64,000 bases of DNA from Alphaproteobacteria bacterium (lineage in GTDB: Bacteria; Pseudomonadota; Alphaproteobacteria; Rhizobiales; GCA-2746425). The notes beneath the pieces were generated by a model. It did not search any database and was not told the origin of the DNA. It saw nothing but the letters and a program-made list of their open reading frames with translations. Position numbers and translations under genes: made by a program. The stretch spans positions 1 to 64,000 of the forward strand of contig JANSWZ010000003.1 of the NCBI GenBank assembly GCA_024743215.1. Reading direction: 5' to 3'. Shown in pieces: positions 36,578-46,005 of this stretch. Positions within the stretch are counted from its first letter, which is position 1; each line of letters starts with the position of its first letter.

Positions 36578-36802
36578 ATGCACAACAGCGAACGTGAAGA
36601 AATCGCGCAAACATCATCATCAAGGCCGCAGCTTGGCGACCGGAAACAATCAGATGGTCATTCTGAAATGAAGAAAATCCGAGAACCGGTTTATGAGAGC
36701 CACAGCCTGTTTGGATCCTGTCGGGAGATACGGATTGAGCATGCCGGCGAGACTTATCGTTTGAAAATAACGAAGCTCGGAAAACTTATTCTCAACAAAT
36801 AG
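36578..36802 (+). CDS. hemP: Hemin uptake protein HemP/HmuP
   Basis: A small protein of up to 74 aa ending in the HemP domain: SHSLFGSCREIRIEHAGETYRLKITKLGKLILNK. HemP/HmuP acts in the cytosol; in rhizobia and Bradyrhizobium it is needed for expression of the heme receptor gene. It is the first gene of the plus-strand hemP-hmuSTUV arm, divergent from the receptor operon. The first 30 residues are not conserved in type, so ATG 36668 is an alternative start; neither has a strong ribosome site. Confidence 0.9.
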   Translation: MHNSEREEIAQTSSSRPQLGDRKQSDGHSEMKKIREPVYESHSLFGSCREIRIEHAGETYRLKITKLGKLILNK

Positions 36803-36814
36803 GGGTGTTGCAGC

Positions 36815-37795
36815 ATGTTGGCTGAAGACATTTCTCCTGCCGAGATACGGCAAAAGCAATCTGAACGATCAGATATGCGGTCCCGTGACCTTGCAGATAT
36901 GCTTGGTATTTCGGAAGCCGAGTATCTATGCGCCTGGTTGGGCGATGGGACCCGTTGCATCACGTGCAGGCCTGAGGACGTATTTCCAAAGCTGGTCGAA
37001 GTTGGCCCGTTGATGGCGCTTACCAGGAACGCGAGCGCTGTTCATGAGACAATTGGGTTTTTTGAACGGTTTTCCACGTATCGCACAACAGCCGAGTGTC
37101 ATGGTCCCGGTATCCGGACACATCTGACATCCCAAAAATGGGTCCACGGACTTTCGGTAGAAAAACGTCAGACTGAAAAGCGCCGTGACGAACAGCGCAT
37201 GTGCAGCTTTCAGTTCTTCGATGCCAACGGGACAGCTGTGCATAAAATTCATACGCGACCAGATTCGGATTTCAGAGCATGGGATCGGATTGCAGAGGCT
37301 ATCAGCCTCGATATTGATGCGGAAGACATCAGGTCTCAACTGCAGGCTAACAGAGCGCAGGAACCAGGTCGGATTGTATCTGCCTCAGGTCTGGAAACGA
37401 TGTTTGAGGGGTGTAAATCCAATCTCGAATTTCATCGTGTTTCCAATGAAGCAATCGAACACATGTTGAATGCCGCATCTGCCATTGGCTTGCCGCTTAT
37501 CTGCAAGGTCAGCAGCACCGGCTGTCTTCAAGCCTATGAAGGACCGGTGGCAAAGATTGTGACCATGGGCCCCTGGATCAACATTATGGATGACCAGTTT
37601 CACATGCATTTGCGGAAGGATCATTTGATCGGGACCTATATTGCCTCCCGCGCAAATGGGGCCGAGGTCCGGACCTCTCTTGAAGCATATGACGCTTCCG
37701 GCAAGCGCGTAATTTACTTTGTAAATCAGGATGATGGCACTGCAGAAAACGAAAGTCTCTGGCAAAAAATCATCCACGAACTTCCCAAGCCATAA
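36815..37795 (+). CDS. hmuS: Hemin-degrading/heme-trafficking factor HmuS
   Basis: A 326-aa cytosolic protein of the HemS/HmuS/ChuS family with two similar halves: RSRDLADMLGISEAEYLCAWLGDGTRC with NASAVHETIGFFERF in the first, and VSSTGCLQAYEGPVAKIVTMGPWINIMDDQFHMHL in the second. The family takes heme from the HmuUV permease and either degrades it or hands it on. The candidate axial His is in the FHMHLRKDH region or VHETIG. It starts 12 bp after hemP and is followed by hmuT after about 15 bp. Confidence 0.94.
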   Translation: MLAEDISPAEIRQKQSERSDMRSRDLADMLGISEAEYLCAWLGDGTRCITCRPEDVFPKLVEVGPLMALTRNASAVHETIGFFERFSTYRTTAECHGPGIRTHLTSQKWVHGLSVEKRQTEKRRDEQRMCSFQFFDANGTAVHKIHTRPDSDFRAWDRIAEAISLDIDAEDIRSQLQANRAQEPGRIVSASGLETMFEGCKSNLEFHRVSNEAIEHMLNAASAIGLPLICKVSSTGCLQAYEGPVAKIVTMGPWINIMDDQFHMHLRKDHLIGTYIASRANGAEVRTSLEAYDASGKRVIYFVNQDDGTAENESLWQKIIHELPKP

Positions 37796-37810
37796 AAAAT
37801 GGAGTCGGTA

Positions 37811-38725
37811 ATGGAACAAATTCAATTGCATGATGTAAGCAGAATGAGGGCACTTAAATTGATGGTCGCCCGGTTGGGGCACTTCATTTGGCTTGTCGCC
37901 TTTGTCGTTGTTGGGTCCTATCCGGTTCAGGCGGCTTCCGACACGGACCGGGTGATTTCCATTGGCGGCTCAATAACGGAAATCATTTTTGCCCTTGAGG
38001 AACAGGACAAGCTTGTTGCGCGCGATGCGACCAGTACCTTTCCACAGGCAGCCGAGGCATTGCCTGATGTCGGATATATGCGGGCACTGTCGCCGGAAGG
38101 TGTGTTGTCGCTCAAGCCTGATCTCATCATCGCCAAGGAAGGAAGTGGCCCACCTGAAGCGGTTCAGGTCCTTAAGCAGGCCAGCATCAACTACATTGAA
38201 GTTCCCGATCGTTTTGACCAAAAGGGGGTCGATGACGCGATCAGGATCGTCGCCGAAGCACTCGGTGTGCCTGAAAAGGGGGATGTGCTTCGAGCCGATG
38301 TGTCGCAACAATTCTCTGAGATCCGCGAAGTTGTGGGACAGGTGGAGGAAGCGGAAAGCGTGTTGTTCATCCTCAGCATGCAAAGCGGACGTATCCTGGC
38401 CGCCGGAACCAATACTGCAGCTGATGGCATTATCGATCTTGCCGGTGCTGAAAATGCCATTCAGGAGTTTGAGGGTTATAAACCATTGAATGAGGAAGCC
38501 ATTATTACGGCCAACCCGGATGTTGTCCTCATGATGGACCGCGGTGGTGATCACGGTGCCGCAACAGATGATTTGTTTGCGCACCCTGCAATTCAGGCGA
38601 CCAATGCGGGCAAATCAAAAAAGCTCATTCGCATGAACGGCCTCTATTTGCTGGGGTTTGGTCCAAGAACCGCGGCAGCTGCACGTGATCTGGCCACCTA
38701 TCTGCACAAGGGATCAGTGCATTAG
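37811..38725 (+). CDS. hmuT: Periplasmic heme-binding protein HmuT
   Basis: A 304-aa binding protein of the heme ABC importer. ATG 37811 with GGAG six bases upstream is better than 37799. A long N-region precedes the signal core (IWLVAFVVVGSYPVQA). The fold is the class III helix-linked type: RVISIGGSITEIIFALEEQDKLVARD, LPDVGYMRALSPEGVLSLKPDLI (the Tyr of GYMR is the likely heme ligand), and NPDVVLMMDRGGDH. Its partners hmuU and hmuV follow. Confidence 0.94.
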   Translation: MEQIQLHDVSRMRALKLMVARLGHFIWLVAFVVVGSYPVQAASDTDRVISIGGSITEIIFALEEQDKLVARDATSTFPQAAEALPDVGYMRALSPEGVLSLKPDLIIAKEGSGPPEAVQVLKQASINYIEVPDRFDQKGVDDAIRIVAEALGVPEKGDVLRADVSQQFSEIREVVGQVEEAESVLFILSMQSGRILAAGTNTAADGIIDLAGAENAIQEFEGYKPLNEEAIITANPDVVLMMDRGGDHGAATDDLFAHPAIQATNAGKSKKLIRMNGLYLLGFGPRTAAAARDLATYLHKGSVH

Positions 38726-38801
38726 CCTTTTAGAAGGCGCGGCTTTTGAGACGACTACCGGAAGTCGCGCCCGTTGAGACCACATGATTTGGGTGAAGTA
38801 G

Positions 38802-39935
38802 ATGGCATTGCGTGAACCTGCCAGCGTGTCTGTTTACAGATCTGGGCTGCCTGGCGGCGGCCTTCGGCATTATCTGGCAACCGGCATATTCAGAGACAAT
38901 CGATCTTATCTGGCAAAATTGGTTATTGCCGGTCTTGTGATGCTTTTGATTGGCGTCTTTCTGTTTAGTCTCGCATCGGGGGCTTCAGATGCGTCCGTTT
39001 GGCGATTGATTTTGGCAATGTCTGGCATTGCGCCAGATCAGTTGGATGCGCTGGATCGGATTGTCGTGTTTGATATCCGCTTTCCAAGAGCCGTGTTGGG
39101 CATGCTCATTGGAGCCTCTTTGGCTGTTTCCGGGGCCGTGATGCAGGGGCTTTTCCGAAATCCACTGGCTGATCCCGGAATTGTCGGTGTGTCGGCCGGT
39201 GCCGGTCTTGGGGCTGTCAGCTTTATTGTTTTGGGAAGCACAACGCTTGCACCGATAGCTGCCGTTCTGGGGATCTATGCTGTGCCTCTGGCGGCGTTCG
39301 CTGGTGGGGCAGGGACGACCTTTCTTCTATACCGTGTTTCAACCCGTCATGGTGCCACATCGGTTGCCACCATGTTGCTTGCCGGTATTGCCTTGGGAGC
39401 GATGGCGGGTGCGTTCAGTGGCGTATTGGTGTTCTGGTCCGACGACAATCAGTTGCGCGATCTTACCTTTTGGGGCCTTGGGTCTCTGGCTGGCGCCACA
39501 TGGACCAAGATATTGGCCGCTGGCCCCATCATATTGGCGGTGCTTGTGGCAACACCACTGATGGCCAGAAACCTGAATGCAATGGCTTTGGGTGAAGCGC
39601 CTGCAAGGCATCTTGGTGTTCCGGTTCAACGCTTCAAGAATGTAGCCATCATTGCGGTCGCGGCCTCCACCGGAGCGTCGGTTGCTGTCAGTGGTGGCAT
39701 TGGTTTTGTCGGCATTGTTGTACCGCATTTGCTGCGGTTGCTCATCGGTCCCGATCACCGCTATCTGCTTCCGGCATCCGCATTGCTGGGTGCCATACTT
39801 TTGCTGCTGGCTGATTCAATTGCCCGGCAGATTGTAGCTCCGGCTGAATTGCCGATTGGCATTGTTACAGCTGCGATTGGGGCGCCCTTCTTTCTATGGA
39901 TATTGCTGCGGAAGCGCAGCATTTTGGAATTGTAA
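38802..39935 (+). CDS. hmuU: Heme ABC transporter permease HmuU
   Basis: A 377-aa FecCD-family permease with about ten helices after a 45-residue cytoplasmic N-terminus. Family motifs are LDRIVVFDIRFPRAVLGMLIGASLAVSGAVMQGLFRNPLADPGIVGVSAGAGLG and, near the end, GGIGFVGIVVPHLLRLLIGPDHRYLLP, which forms the coupling helix that meets HmuV. The stop TAA is two bases before the hmuV ATG. Confidence 0.95.
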   Translation: MALREPASVSVYRSGLPGGGLRHYLATGIFRDNRSYLAKLVIAGLVMLLIGVFLFSLASGASDASVWRLILAMSGIAPDQLDALDRIVVFDIRFPRAVLGMLIGASLAVSGAVMQGLFRNPLADPGIVGVSAGAGLGAVSFIVLGSTTLAPIAAVLGIYAVPLAAFAGGAGTTFLLYRVSTRHGATSVATMLLAGIALGAMAGAFSGVLVFWSDDNQLRDLTFWGLGSLAGATWTKILAAGPIILAVLVATPLMARNLNAMALGEAPARHLGVPVQRFKNVAIIAVAASTGASVAVSGGIGFVGIVVPHLLRLLIGPDHRYLLPASALLGAILLLLADSIARQIVAPAELPIGIVTAAIGAPFFLWILLRKRSILEL

Positions 39936-39937
39936 CG

Positions 39938-40762
39938 ATGCTGGAGACCAAACAGCTGTCTGTGCAACTTGGTTCGCAGGCCATTCTTGAAAACATTACC
40001 TTCACAGCACAGCCAGGACAATTCTGCGCCATTATTGGTCCTAATGGATCCGGCAAAACAACGTTGATGCGTGCGTTGTCAGGCGATATCGCTTTTACTG
40101 GGGAAGCCAGGCTGCATGGCCTCAACATTGCAAATGCCAACGCATGGGAGATGGCCATGCTGAGGGCCGTTCTTCCTCAGGCTTCCAACCTTTCGTTCCC
40201 CTTTACAGTTCGTGAGATTGTGAGACTGGGGCTGACGACAGGTGTTGCTGAAGAGACAAATCCATCTGATCCAATTCAGATATCCGATCAAGCGCTCAAT
40301 CATGTCGATCTGGAGGGGTTTGGCAGTCGCTTCTATCAGGAACTGTCCGGTGGTGAGCAGCAACGTGTTCAAATGGCCCGTGTGCTGTGCCAGGTGTGGC
40401 AGCCTGTGCTACAGGGCAAATCCCGATATCTGTTTCTGGATGAGCCGATATCCAGTCTCGATATCAAGCATCAAATCCAGATCATGGGAATTGCCCGCGC
40501 CTATGCGGCAAGGGGTGGTGCGGTTCTGGCGATTCTGCATGATTTGAACCTGACGGCCATGTTCGCAGACGCGGTGGTGTTGCTGGATCACGGCAGGGTT
40601 TTTGCACAAGGCCGTCCATCAGATGTGCTTACGACCGAGAATTTGTCACAGGTTTATCAGTACCCACTGGCTGTCAACACAACACCAAAGAAGCCTTCGA
40701 TATTTGTATTGCCTCATGCGGCAACAACCCAGCTTCCCGGTGTGTCAGAGGACCGGGTCTGA
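39938..40762 (+). CDS. hmuV: Heme ABC transporter ATPase HmuV
   Basis: A 274-aa ATPase with Walker A GPNGSGKTT, the ABC signature LSGGEQQRVQMARVL, Walker B YLFLDEPISSLD and the H-loop ILHDLNLTAMFAD. ATG 39938, two bases after the hmuU stop, matches the family N-terminus; the track start (39896) lies inside hmuU. It drives heme import with HmuTU and ends the plus-strand heme arm. Confidence 0.95.
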   Translation: MLETKQLSVQLGSQAILENITFTAQPGQFCAIIGPNGSGKTTLMRALSGDIAFTGEARLHGLNIANANAWEMAMLRAVLPQASNLSFPFTVREIVRLGLTTGVAEETNPSDPIQISDQALNHVDLEGFGSRFYQELSGGEQQRVQMARVLCQVWQPVLQGKSRYLFLDEPISSLDIKHQIQIMGIARAYAARGGAVLAILHDLNLTAMFADAVVLLDHGRVFAQGRPSDVLTTENLSQVYQYPLAVNTTPKKPSIFVLPHAATTQLPGVSEDRV

Positions 40763-40833
40763 GTTTGAGTCGAATGCAATTTTTGCAAAACTGCAGTCAT
40801 TTTTTTGCGCTACCGTGGCAATGCTGGCGCATG

Positions 40834-41703
40834 TCAGTCGAGAAGGTCTCGTATGTGCTGTGGGATTTTTGCTTGATTGGGGAGCAGCGGACTAACGGTA
40901 TTCCGCCATCTAGGCTCATCGGTTTTATCCGCCAGCAAGGCTTTGATGTTTGGAATAACGGGACCGCTCAGCACCCACTCCAGCAACTGATCAATATCGC
41001 TTCTGCTTTCACCAATTGCGAGTTGGCTGACAAGATTGGGGGTGACATTCATCATGCCGGAGATACAGCCACTGGCGCCACGTTTCACTGCGTCCGCCAA
41101 TTGTCCTTCATGGCCCACGAGAATTGTCAGATCACTATGGGTCTGGAGCAAAGATGCCGTATCGGACCAGTCGCCAGCGGAGTCCTTAACACCTGCGATG
41201 ACATCCGGAAAAGCTTCGCGCAACCGGGTCACTAAAGGTACGGAAAGCTTCACCTGGGTGAGTGCCGGGATGTTGTAAATCAAGGTGGGCAACATGGCAT
41301 TGCCGGCGAGTTCTATGACTTTGCGATGCCAGTCAAACAGTCCTTGATCTGAAGGATATGGAAAATAGAAGGGCGGGACGAGCAATATTCCCCGACAACC
41401 GATCTGATTGTAAAATGTGATTTCATCAGCGGCTTCCTGTGCGCTGGGTCCGTAGACGCAGGCGATCAGGCGGTCAGGGTTCACTCCTCCCTGGCCCATT
41501 GCTTCGACCATGTGTCTGCGGGTGACGGACGGAAAAGACGCACCTTCTCCGGTGGTTCCAAAAGGCACGATGCTGTCGCAACCTGCTTGCAGCATTGTAT
41601 TTGCATGCTCGATCAGGAGTGAAATTATGATGTTTCCGCTTTCATCGACCGGCGTGGGCAATGCCGCGGCCAGGCGGGTAAATGGATGTTGCAAACCGGT
41701 CAT
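40834..41703 (-). CDS. Dihydrodipicolinate synthase-family aldolase/dehydratase
   Basis: A 289-aa TIM-barrel class I enzyme. It has FGTTGEGASF, corresponding to the substrate carboxylate-binding loop, the Tyr in LIYNIPA, and the Schiff-base Lys in VIAGVKDSAGDW. This family includes DapA, N-acetylneuraminate lyase and sugar-acid dehydratases. It follows a TRAP transporter on the same strand, with a Gfo/Idh/MocA dehydrogenase upstream, so a catabolic role on a 2-keto sugar acid is more likely than lysine synthesis. The exact substrate is not readable from sequence. Confidence 0.88.
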   Translation of the reverse strand: MTGLQHPFTRLAAALPTPVDESGNIIISLLIEHANTMLQAGCDSIVPFGTTGEGASFPSVTRRHMVEAMGQGGVNPDRLIACVYGPSAQEAADEITFYNQIGCRGILLVPPFYFPYPSDQGLFDWHRKVIELAGNAMLPTLIYNIPALTQVKLSVPLVTRLREAFPDVIAGVKDSAGDWSDTASLLQTHSDLTILVGHEGQLADAVKRGASGCISGMMNVTPNLVSQLAIGESRSDIDQLLEWVLSGPVIPNIKALLADKTDEPRWRNTVSPLLPNQAKIPQHIRDLLD

Positions 41704-41759
41704 GAAAGAAGCCTTTGTTGTGAGCTAATACTCGGCATCGAGGCGAGTGTCATCGCTAT

Positions 41760-43055
41760 CTACCCCAGATATCCGAATAATTTGGGCAGGAATAAAACCA
41801 AATCGGGGAAGAGGATCATCATCGTCAATGCCGCGATCAAGACAGCCAGAAACGCCCAAATTTCCGAGATGATTTCTCTGAGCGGAATGCCCGTGACTGC
41901 ATTTATGACAAACAGCAGAATTCCATAGGGAGGTGTGATGAGACCGATCATGGAATTGACAACAACCAACACGCCAAAATGCACAAGATCAATGCCCAAC
42001 TCTTTGCAAGCGGGAATGAACAACGGCACGATAACAAGGATGATCGTGGTTGCATCCAGGACACATCCCAGCAGTAAAATCAGGACATTGACACCGAACA
42101 GAAAGAGAAGTGGGTGTATCTGGAGATCTGTCAGCCATTCAGACATCACGCCTGGAATGTTTTCAGAAACAACAATGAAGTTGAGGATCAAGGCACCGCC
42201 AATGACCACACCGACCGCTGCGGAGGATCGGGCGCTTTCGACGAAAATATGGTAGAGTGCTTTGAGTGACAATGCCCGGTAAAACAGACCCGCCAGGAGC
42301 AATGCATAAAAGGCAGCTACGGCTGCCGCCTCAGTCGGTGTCGTGACACCACCGTAAATTCCGTAAAGAAGGATGACCGGCATAAGCAGTGCCGGAAAAG
42401 CATTTGCAGTTGCGCGTGGAAGTTTGCGCAATGGCACTGGCGTTTCCATGGCAAATCCACGTTTTTTGGAAATTGCTGCGTTCATCATCATGAGCACAGC
42501 CCCCATTACGAGGCCTGGCACAATGCCTGCCAGGAAGAGTGCGCCAATGGAACTGTTGGATATCAGCGCATAAAGCACCATGGGAATTGATGGCGGAATG
42601 ATTGGACCGATTGTTGCTGAAGCGGCTGTAATTGCGGCTGCATAGCCCGGACTAAACCGATTGTCCTTGGTCATCATTCCAATGATGATTTTTCCTATTC
42701 CCGCAGCGTCTGCCACCGCTGAGCCGGACATGCCGGAAAAGATCAGCGATGCCACGACGTTCACATGACCCAATCCCCCACGAAACCGGCCCACAAGCGC
42801 AATGCAAAAATTCAGAAGGCGGTCGGAAATTGTGCCGGCATTCATGATATTGGCGGCCACGATGAAAAGCGGCACCGCCAAAAGAATGAAGCTCTTGTAA
42901 AGACCCTGCAGGATCTTTTCCCCCGCAAGTGCAACATCCAAATCGGCAAAGCCGAGATAGACGATAGACGCCAACATGATCGAATAACCGATGGGTGTGC
43001 CGATGCCTGCCAATCCGAAGAGAGCTACAAGGCAGGCCGCAAGTTCGAAGCTCAC
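41760..43055 (-). CDS. dctM: TRAP transporter large membrane subunit (DctM, second system)
   Basis: A 431-aa permease of normal DctM length with about 12 helices: LFGLAGIGTPIGYSIMLASIVYLG, FSGMSGSAVADAAGIGKIIIGMM, ATIGPIIPPSIPMVLYALISNSS and TPTEAAAVAAFYALLLAG are family-typical. It overlaps the dctQ-type gene by four bases and precedes the DHDPS-family gene by about 57 bp, so transporter and enzyme are likely one transcript. Confidence 0.94.
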   Translation of the reverse strand: MSFELAACLVALFGLAGIGTPIGYSIMLASIVYLGFADLDVALAGEKILQGLYKSFILLAVPLFIVAANIMNAGTISDRLLNFCIALVGRFRGGLGHVNVVASLIFSGMSGSAVADAAGIGKIIIGMMTKDNRFSPGYAAAITAASATIGPIIPPSIPMVLYALISNSSIGALFLAGIVPGLVMGAVLMMMNAAISKKRGFAMETPVPLRKLPRATANAFPALLMPVILLYGIYGGVTTPTEAAAVAAFYALLLAGLFYRALSLKALYHIFVESARSSAAVGVVIGGALILNFIVVSENIPGVMSEWLTDLQIHPLLFLFGVNVLILLLGCVLDATTIILVIVPLFIPACKELGIDLVHFGVLVVVNSMIGLITPPYGILLFVINAVTGIPLREIISEIWAFLAVLIAALTMMILFPDLVLFLPKLFGYLG

Positions 43056-43552
43056 GAATGCACCTTGCCATCTGGGCCATCTGGCTTGCCGGGCTCCGGA
43101 CTTTCAGTTGCGTCAGCCTCTGGGTCCTGGCGCAAGAGGTCGATAAACTGCCAGGCATATCGAACGATGATGGCCAGCATGAAGATCGCATAGATCGAAA
43201 AAATAGTGCGTAGTGGAATCTTCTGGCCGGAAAACGGATTTCTGACGGTCGTTGTTTTCCGGATTTTCATCCAATCGATGTAGTCCCAGGTTGGCAGGAA
43301 TGCCCATGCCATGCCCACAACAATGGCGAAGGCGGTAATCAAAGCCATTACCCTTTGCGCAGACCGCGGCGCAGAGAGATAAAAAACATCAAATTTTACG
43401 TGATCGCTTTCGCGGACCAGAAATGCACAGCCAAAAAACACGATCCAAACCCAAAGGATAAGACACAGTTCCAGTGTCCAGCCAAAGGGCTGCAACATCA
43501 CATAGCGCGAAAATATTTGTATGAGAAAGGTAACAAACATCGCCGCCAGCAA
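43052..43552 (-). CDS. dctQ: TRAP transporter small membrane subunit (DctQ, second system)
   Basis: A 166-aa protein with four helices (MLAAMFVTFLIQIFSRYVML, LCLILWVWIVFFGCAFLV, VMALITAFAIVVGMAWAFLP and FSIYAIFMLAIIVRYAWQFI) and an acidic Pro-rich tail. The conserved FSRYV and ESDHVKFDVFY fit DctQ. The end overlaps the large-subunit start by four bases (ATGA type). It follows the binding-protein gene after about 80 bp. Confidence 0.9.
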   Translation of the reverse strand: MLAAMFVTFLIQIFSRYVMLQPFGWTLELCLILWVWIVFFGCAFLVRESDHVKFDVFYLSAPRSAQRVMALITAFAIVVGMAWAFLPTWDYIDWMKIRKTTTVRNPFSGQKIPLRTIFSIYAIFMLAIIVRYAWQFIDLLRQDPEADATESPEPGKPDGPDGKVHS

Positions 43553-43635
43553 TGTGGCGGCGATGAATTCAGAGCCTTTGGTGATCCATTTAGAAATGGC
43601 CTATTGCTCCCCCCAAGGTATTAAAACCGGGTTGC

Positions 43636-44646
43636 TCAGTTTCCAAGTGCGTTGATTTTTTCCAATACACCATCTGGCCAGCTTGCAGCAAACTCGCTGC
43701 CGACATATTGAGCCTGAACGTGGCTGCGGAAAGCGTCCAGATCGGGCTCATAGATTTCCATGCCCTGTTCTTTCAGGAATGAAACCAGGCTTTCTTCTTT
43801 TTCCAGTTGTTTCTGGCGTCCAGATTCCGCTGCTGCGTCTGCGGCTTTTTGGACTGTTGTCTGCTGCTCTGGTGTCAACGCGTCCCAAACCTGTTTGGAA
43901 AATGCGATGTAGTTGAGATCGACAAGGTGTGACGTCAAAACGATTTGATTTGTCACCTCGTAAAACTTTGCATCCACTACTGTTGGAAGTGGGTTGTCCT
44001 GTCCATCGACGGCGCCCGTCGACAGGGCTGTGTACACTTCGGTAAATGACATTGGTGTGGGAGACGCTCCCAAGGCTTTTCCAAGGAACTGCCAGGCATC
44101 AGTACCGGGCATGCGTAAATTTACACCGTTCAAATCCGCAGGGGTTGTGACAGTAAGTTCTTCTTTTGTTTGACGAAGATTGACCTGACGGCGGCCAAGA
44201 TACATGACCGACAACAGTTTCACACCCAACTCATCCTCAGCCGTTTTCTTGAACGCATCCATGAGTGGGTCATTGAAGACCTTGACTTGATGGTCGGCAT
44301 TTTGATGGACATATCCGGTCGCGAAGATCGAAAACTCAGGGAAAAACTGTGCCATTTCCTGAGCCGACGCGATGGACATTTCAAGATTGCCACGGCTTAT
44401 CGCTTCAAGTTCAGTACCCTGCGCAAACAAAGTTCCGTTGTAACCGGGCTGGAAATCAGCGAATTCCGCGACCATTGGTGCAAAGACCTCAGCCATGGCA
44501 ACAGACCGTTGATCTGTGGCAGAGCCTGCCGTTGCCAGACGCAGTTTGATCTTATCGGCTGCAAAGCCCATACTCATTGTGACAGCTAATCCGCCAACTG
44601 CTGCAGCAACTGACAATGCTGTCAGCCTTTTCAAATTCATCATCAC
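43636..44646 (-). CDS. dctP: TRAP transporter substrate-binding protein (DctP, second system)
   Basis: A 336-aa periplasmic protein with a Sec signal (LTALSVAAAVGGLAVTMSMGFA). The family core GVNLRMPGTDAWQFLGKALGASPTPMSFTEVYTALSTGAVDGQDNP has the Arg that binds the substrate carboxylate and the VDGQDNP loop, like DctP/SiaP-type proteins. Together with the DHDPS-type and dehydrogenase genes this suggests a sugar acid or similar carboxylate. The upstream region carries an ATATTGCAATAT palindrome that may bind the GntR regulator. Confidence 0.92.
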   Translation of the reverse strand: MMMNLKRLTALSVAAAVGGLAVTMSMGFAADKIKLRLATAGSATDQRSVAMAEVFAPMVAEFADFQPGYNGTLFAQGTELEAISRGNLEMSIASAQEMAQFFPEFSIFATGYVHQNADHQVKVFNDPLMDAFKKTAEDELGVKLLSVMYLGRRQVNLRQTKEELTVTTPADLNGVNLRMPGTDAWQFLGKALGASPTPMSFTEVYTALSTGAVDGQDNPLPTVVDAKFYEVTNQIVLTSHLVDLNYIAFSKQVWDALTPEQQTTVQKAADAAAESGRQKQLEKEESLVSFLKEQGMEIYEPDLDAFRSHVQAQYVGSEFAASWPDGVLEKINALGN

Positions 44647-44698
44647 TCATTTCCTCCATCTGAGTTTTTAACTGAGCATTTGTTGCCCGATTAAACTG

Positions 44699-44710
44699 AT
44701 ATTGCAATAT
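44699..44710. promoter_or_regulatory. Palindrome upstream of the second dctP (candidate GntR operator)
   Basis: ATATTGCAATAT is a perfect 12-bp palindrome 52 bp upstream of dctP. A related string TTATTTGCAATAA occurs in the gntR/dehydrogenase gap at 45892-45904, and GATATT follows each within about 20 bp. Two such sites in one catabolic cluster suggest a shared regulator. Confidence 0.45.
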
Positions 44711-44756
44711 TTTTTCGAAAATATCTGATATTATTCAGGGTGAATGGAAGGCCGAT

Positions 44757-45824
44757 TCAAGCTGTTCTTCGGTGCTCCAAAGCTTCAAACGGCTGTATCG
44801 TATTGCCAGATTTAGCAGCCAGTTGAATGGCTTCGACCACGCGCAGCGTTTTCAATCCTTCGGCGCCAGAAACCAGCGGCGATGCCTGGTTCAGTATGAT
44901 GTCAGAAAAGTGCGCTATCTGGTTCACCAATGGATCCGAGGCCTGGCAGGGTAAGCTTGTTGCTCTGATGGGGTTCCACCAATTGGGCGCTTCTTGATGT
45001 GTCCAAACAGTCAAATCCGGGATCGATAAGGACCCATTGGAGCCCCCGATCAGATAGCTGCTTTCGGCCGTTTTCGGATAGGCTGGATGTTCATGGCTTG
45101 TGAATTCCCAACTCCACGGGGCTACAATGCTGTCTGACACAGTGATTGTACCAATAGCGCCATTTTCAAAGCGCAAGACTGCTGCGGCAACATCTTCGTT
45201 TTCATAGCCACGTAGCGACGGCGCGGACTGGGCCTGTACGGTGATGATTTCTCCACACAGATGGCGAATGAGATCTACATCATGCACGAGATTGACCGAT
45301 ATGGGGCCTGCTCCCTGTTTCTTGCGCCAGGGTGCTGCATCAAAATAATCATCGGGTTTGTAGAACCAGCAGTTGGAATGCACAGCGCGGACTTGGCCGA
45401 TTTCGCCGTTTTGAATGATGTCCTTTGCTTTTTGAACCAGCGGATTGTGTCTGCGATGGTGCCCCACCAAAATCGGGATATCTGCGGCGGTGGCCATATT
45501 GACCAGATCCTGTGCATCATGAACAGATGTGCCCAGCGGTTTCTCAATCAACGCTGCACATTTGTTTTCGATGCAAGTTTTCCCCTGAGAGATGTGCAGC
45601 GTGGTTGGGGTTGCCAGAATGACACCATCCGGCTTGATGGCGGCAAACATTTCTTCCAATGAATGAAAATGCGGGACGCCCTGAGATTCAGCATAGCGCG
45701 GCCCAATGGGGCCTGGCTCAACAATCCCAGCCAATGAAACGTTCTTGACTTGATTGATTGCATCGACATGTCGTTTGCCGACAAGGCCGATCCCAGCAAC
45801 AACAATACGCGCGTGTTCAGACAT
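44757..45824 (-). CDS. Gfo/Idh/MocA-family NAD(P)-dependent oxidoreductase
   Basis: A protein of about 355 aa. The Rossmann motif GIGLVGKRHVDAI lies at the N-terminus, with the family EKP motif in CAALIEKPLGTS and a C-terminal alpha/beta domain containing VNLVHDVDLIRHLCGE, where Asp and His act in catalysis. Such enzymes oxidise sugars, inositols and sugar acids. It is between the TRAP system and a divergent GntR gene. The track start is 45839; ATG 45824 (MSEHARIVV) is likelier because GGA lies seven bases upstream and the Rossmann fold follows directly. Confidence 0.9.
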   Translation of the reverse strand: MSEHARIVVAGIGLVGKRHVDAINQVKNVSLAGIVEPGPIGPRYAESQGVPHFHSLEEMFAAIKPDGVILATPTTLHISQGKTCIENKCAALIEKPLGTSVHDAQDLVNMATAADIPILVGHHRRHNPLVQKAKDIIQNGEIGQVRAVHSNCWFYKPDDYFDAAPWRKKQGAGPISVNLVHDVDLIRHLCGEIITVQAQSAPSLRGYENEDVAAAVLRFENGAIGTITVSDSIVAPWSWEFTSHEHPAYPKTAESSYLIGGSNGSLSIPDLTVWTHQEAPNWWNPIRATSLPCQASDPLVNQIAHFSDIILNQASPLVSGAEGLKTLRVVEAIQLAAKSGNTIQPFEALEHRRTA

Positions 45825-45891
45825 ACAGTAATCCATCAATCCAATTCTTACCGCCTATAACGGATGCGGCTGATGCTATGGTTTGTTTATG

Positions 45892-45904
45892 TTATTTGCA
45901 ATAA
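45892..45904. promoter_or_regulatory. Inverted repeat in the gntR/dehydrogenase gap (candidate GntR operator)
   Basis: TTATT-TGC-AATAA is a perfect 5-bp inverted repeat in a very AT-rich stretch between the two divergent genes. It shares TTGCAATA with the palindrome upstream of the second dctP. Confidence 0.4.
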
Positions 45905-46005
45905 TATATGATATTTTTGTCATATGAGTTTAAGAGCCAGACCTTGTTGAATATGGGTCAGAATGATAATTGTCTGAAAAAATAAAGTCAGTTGAGAGCG
46001 CTTCA

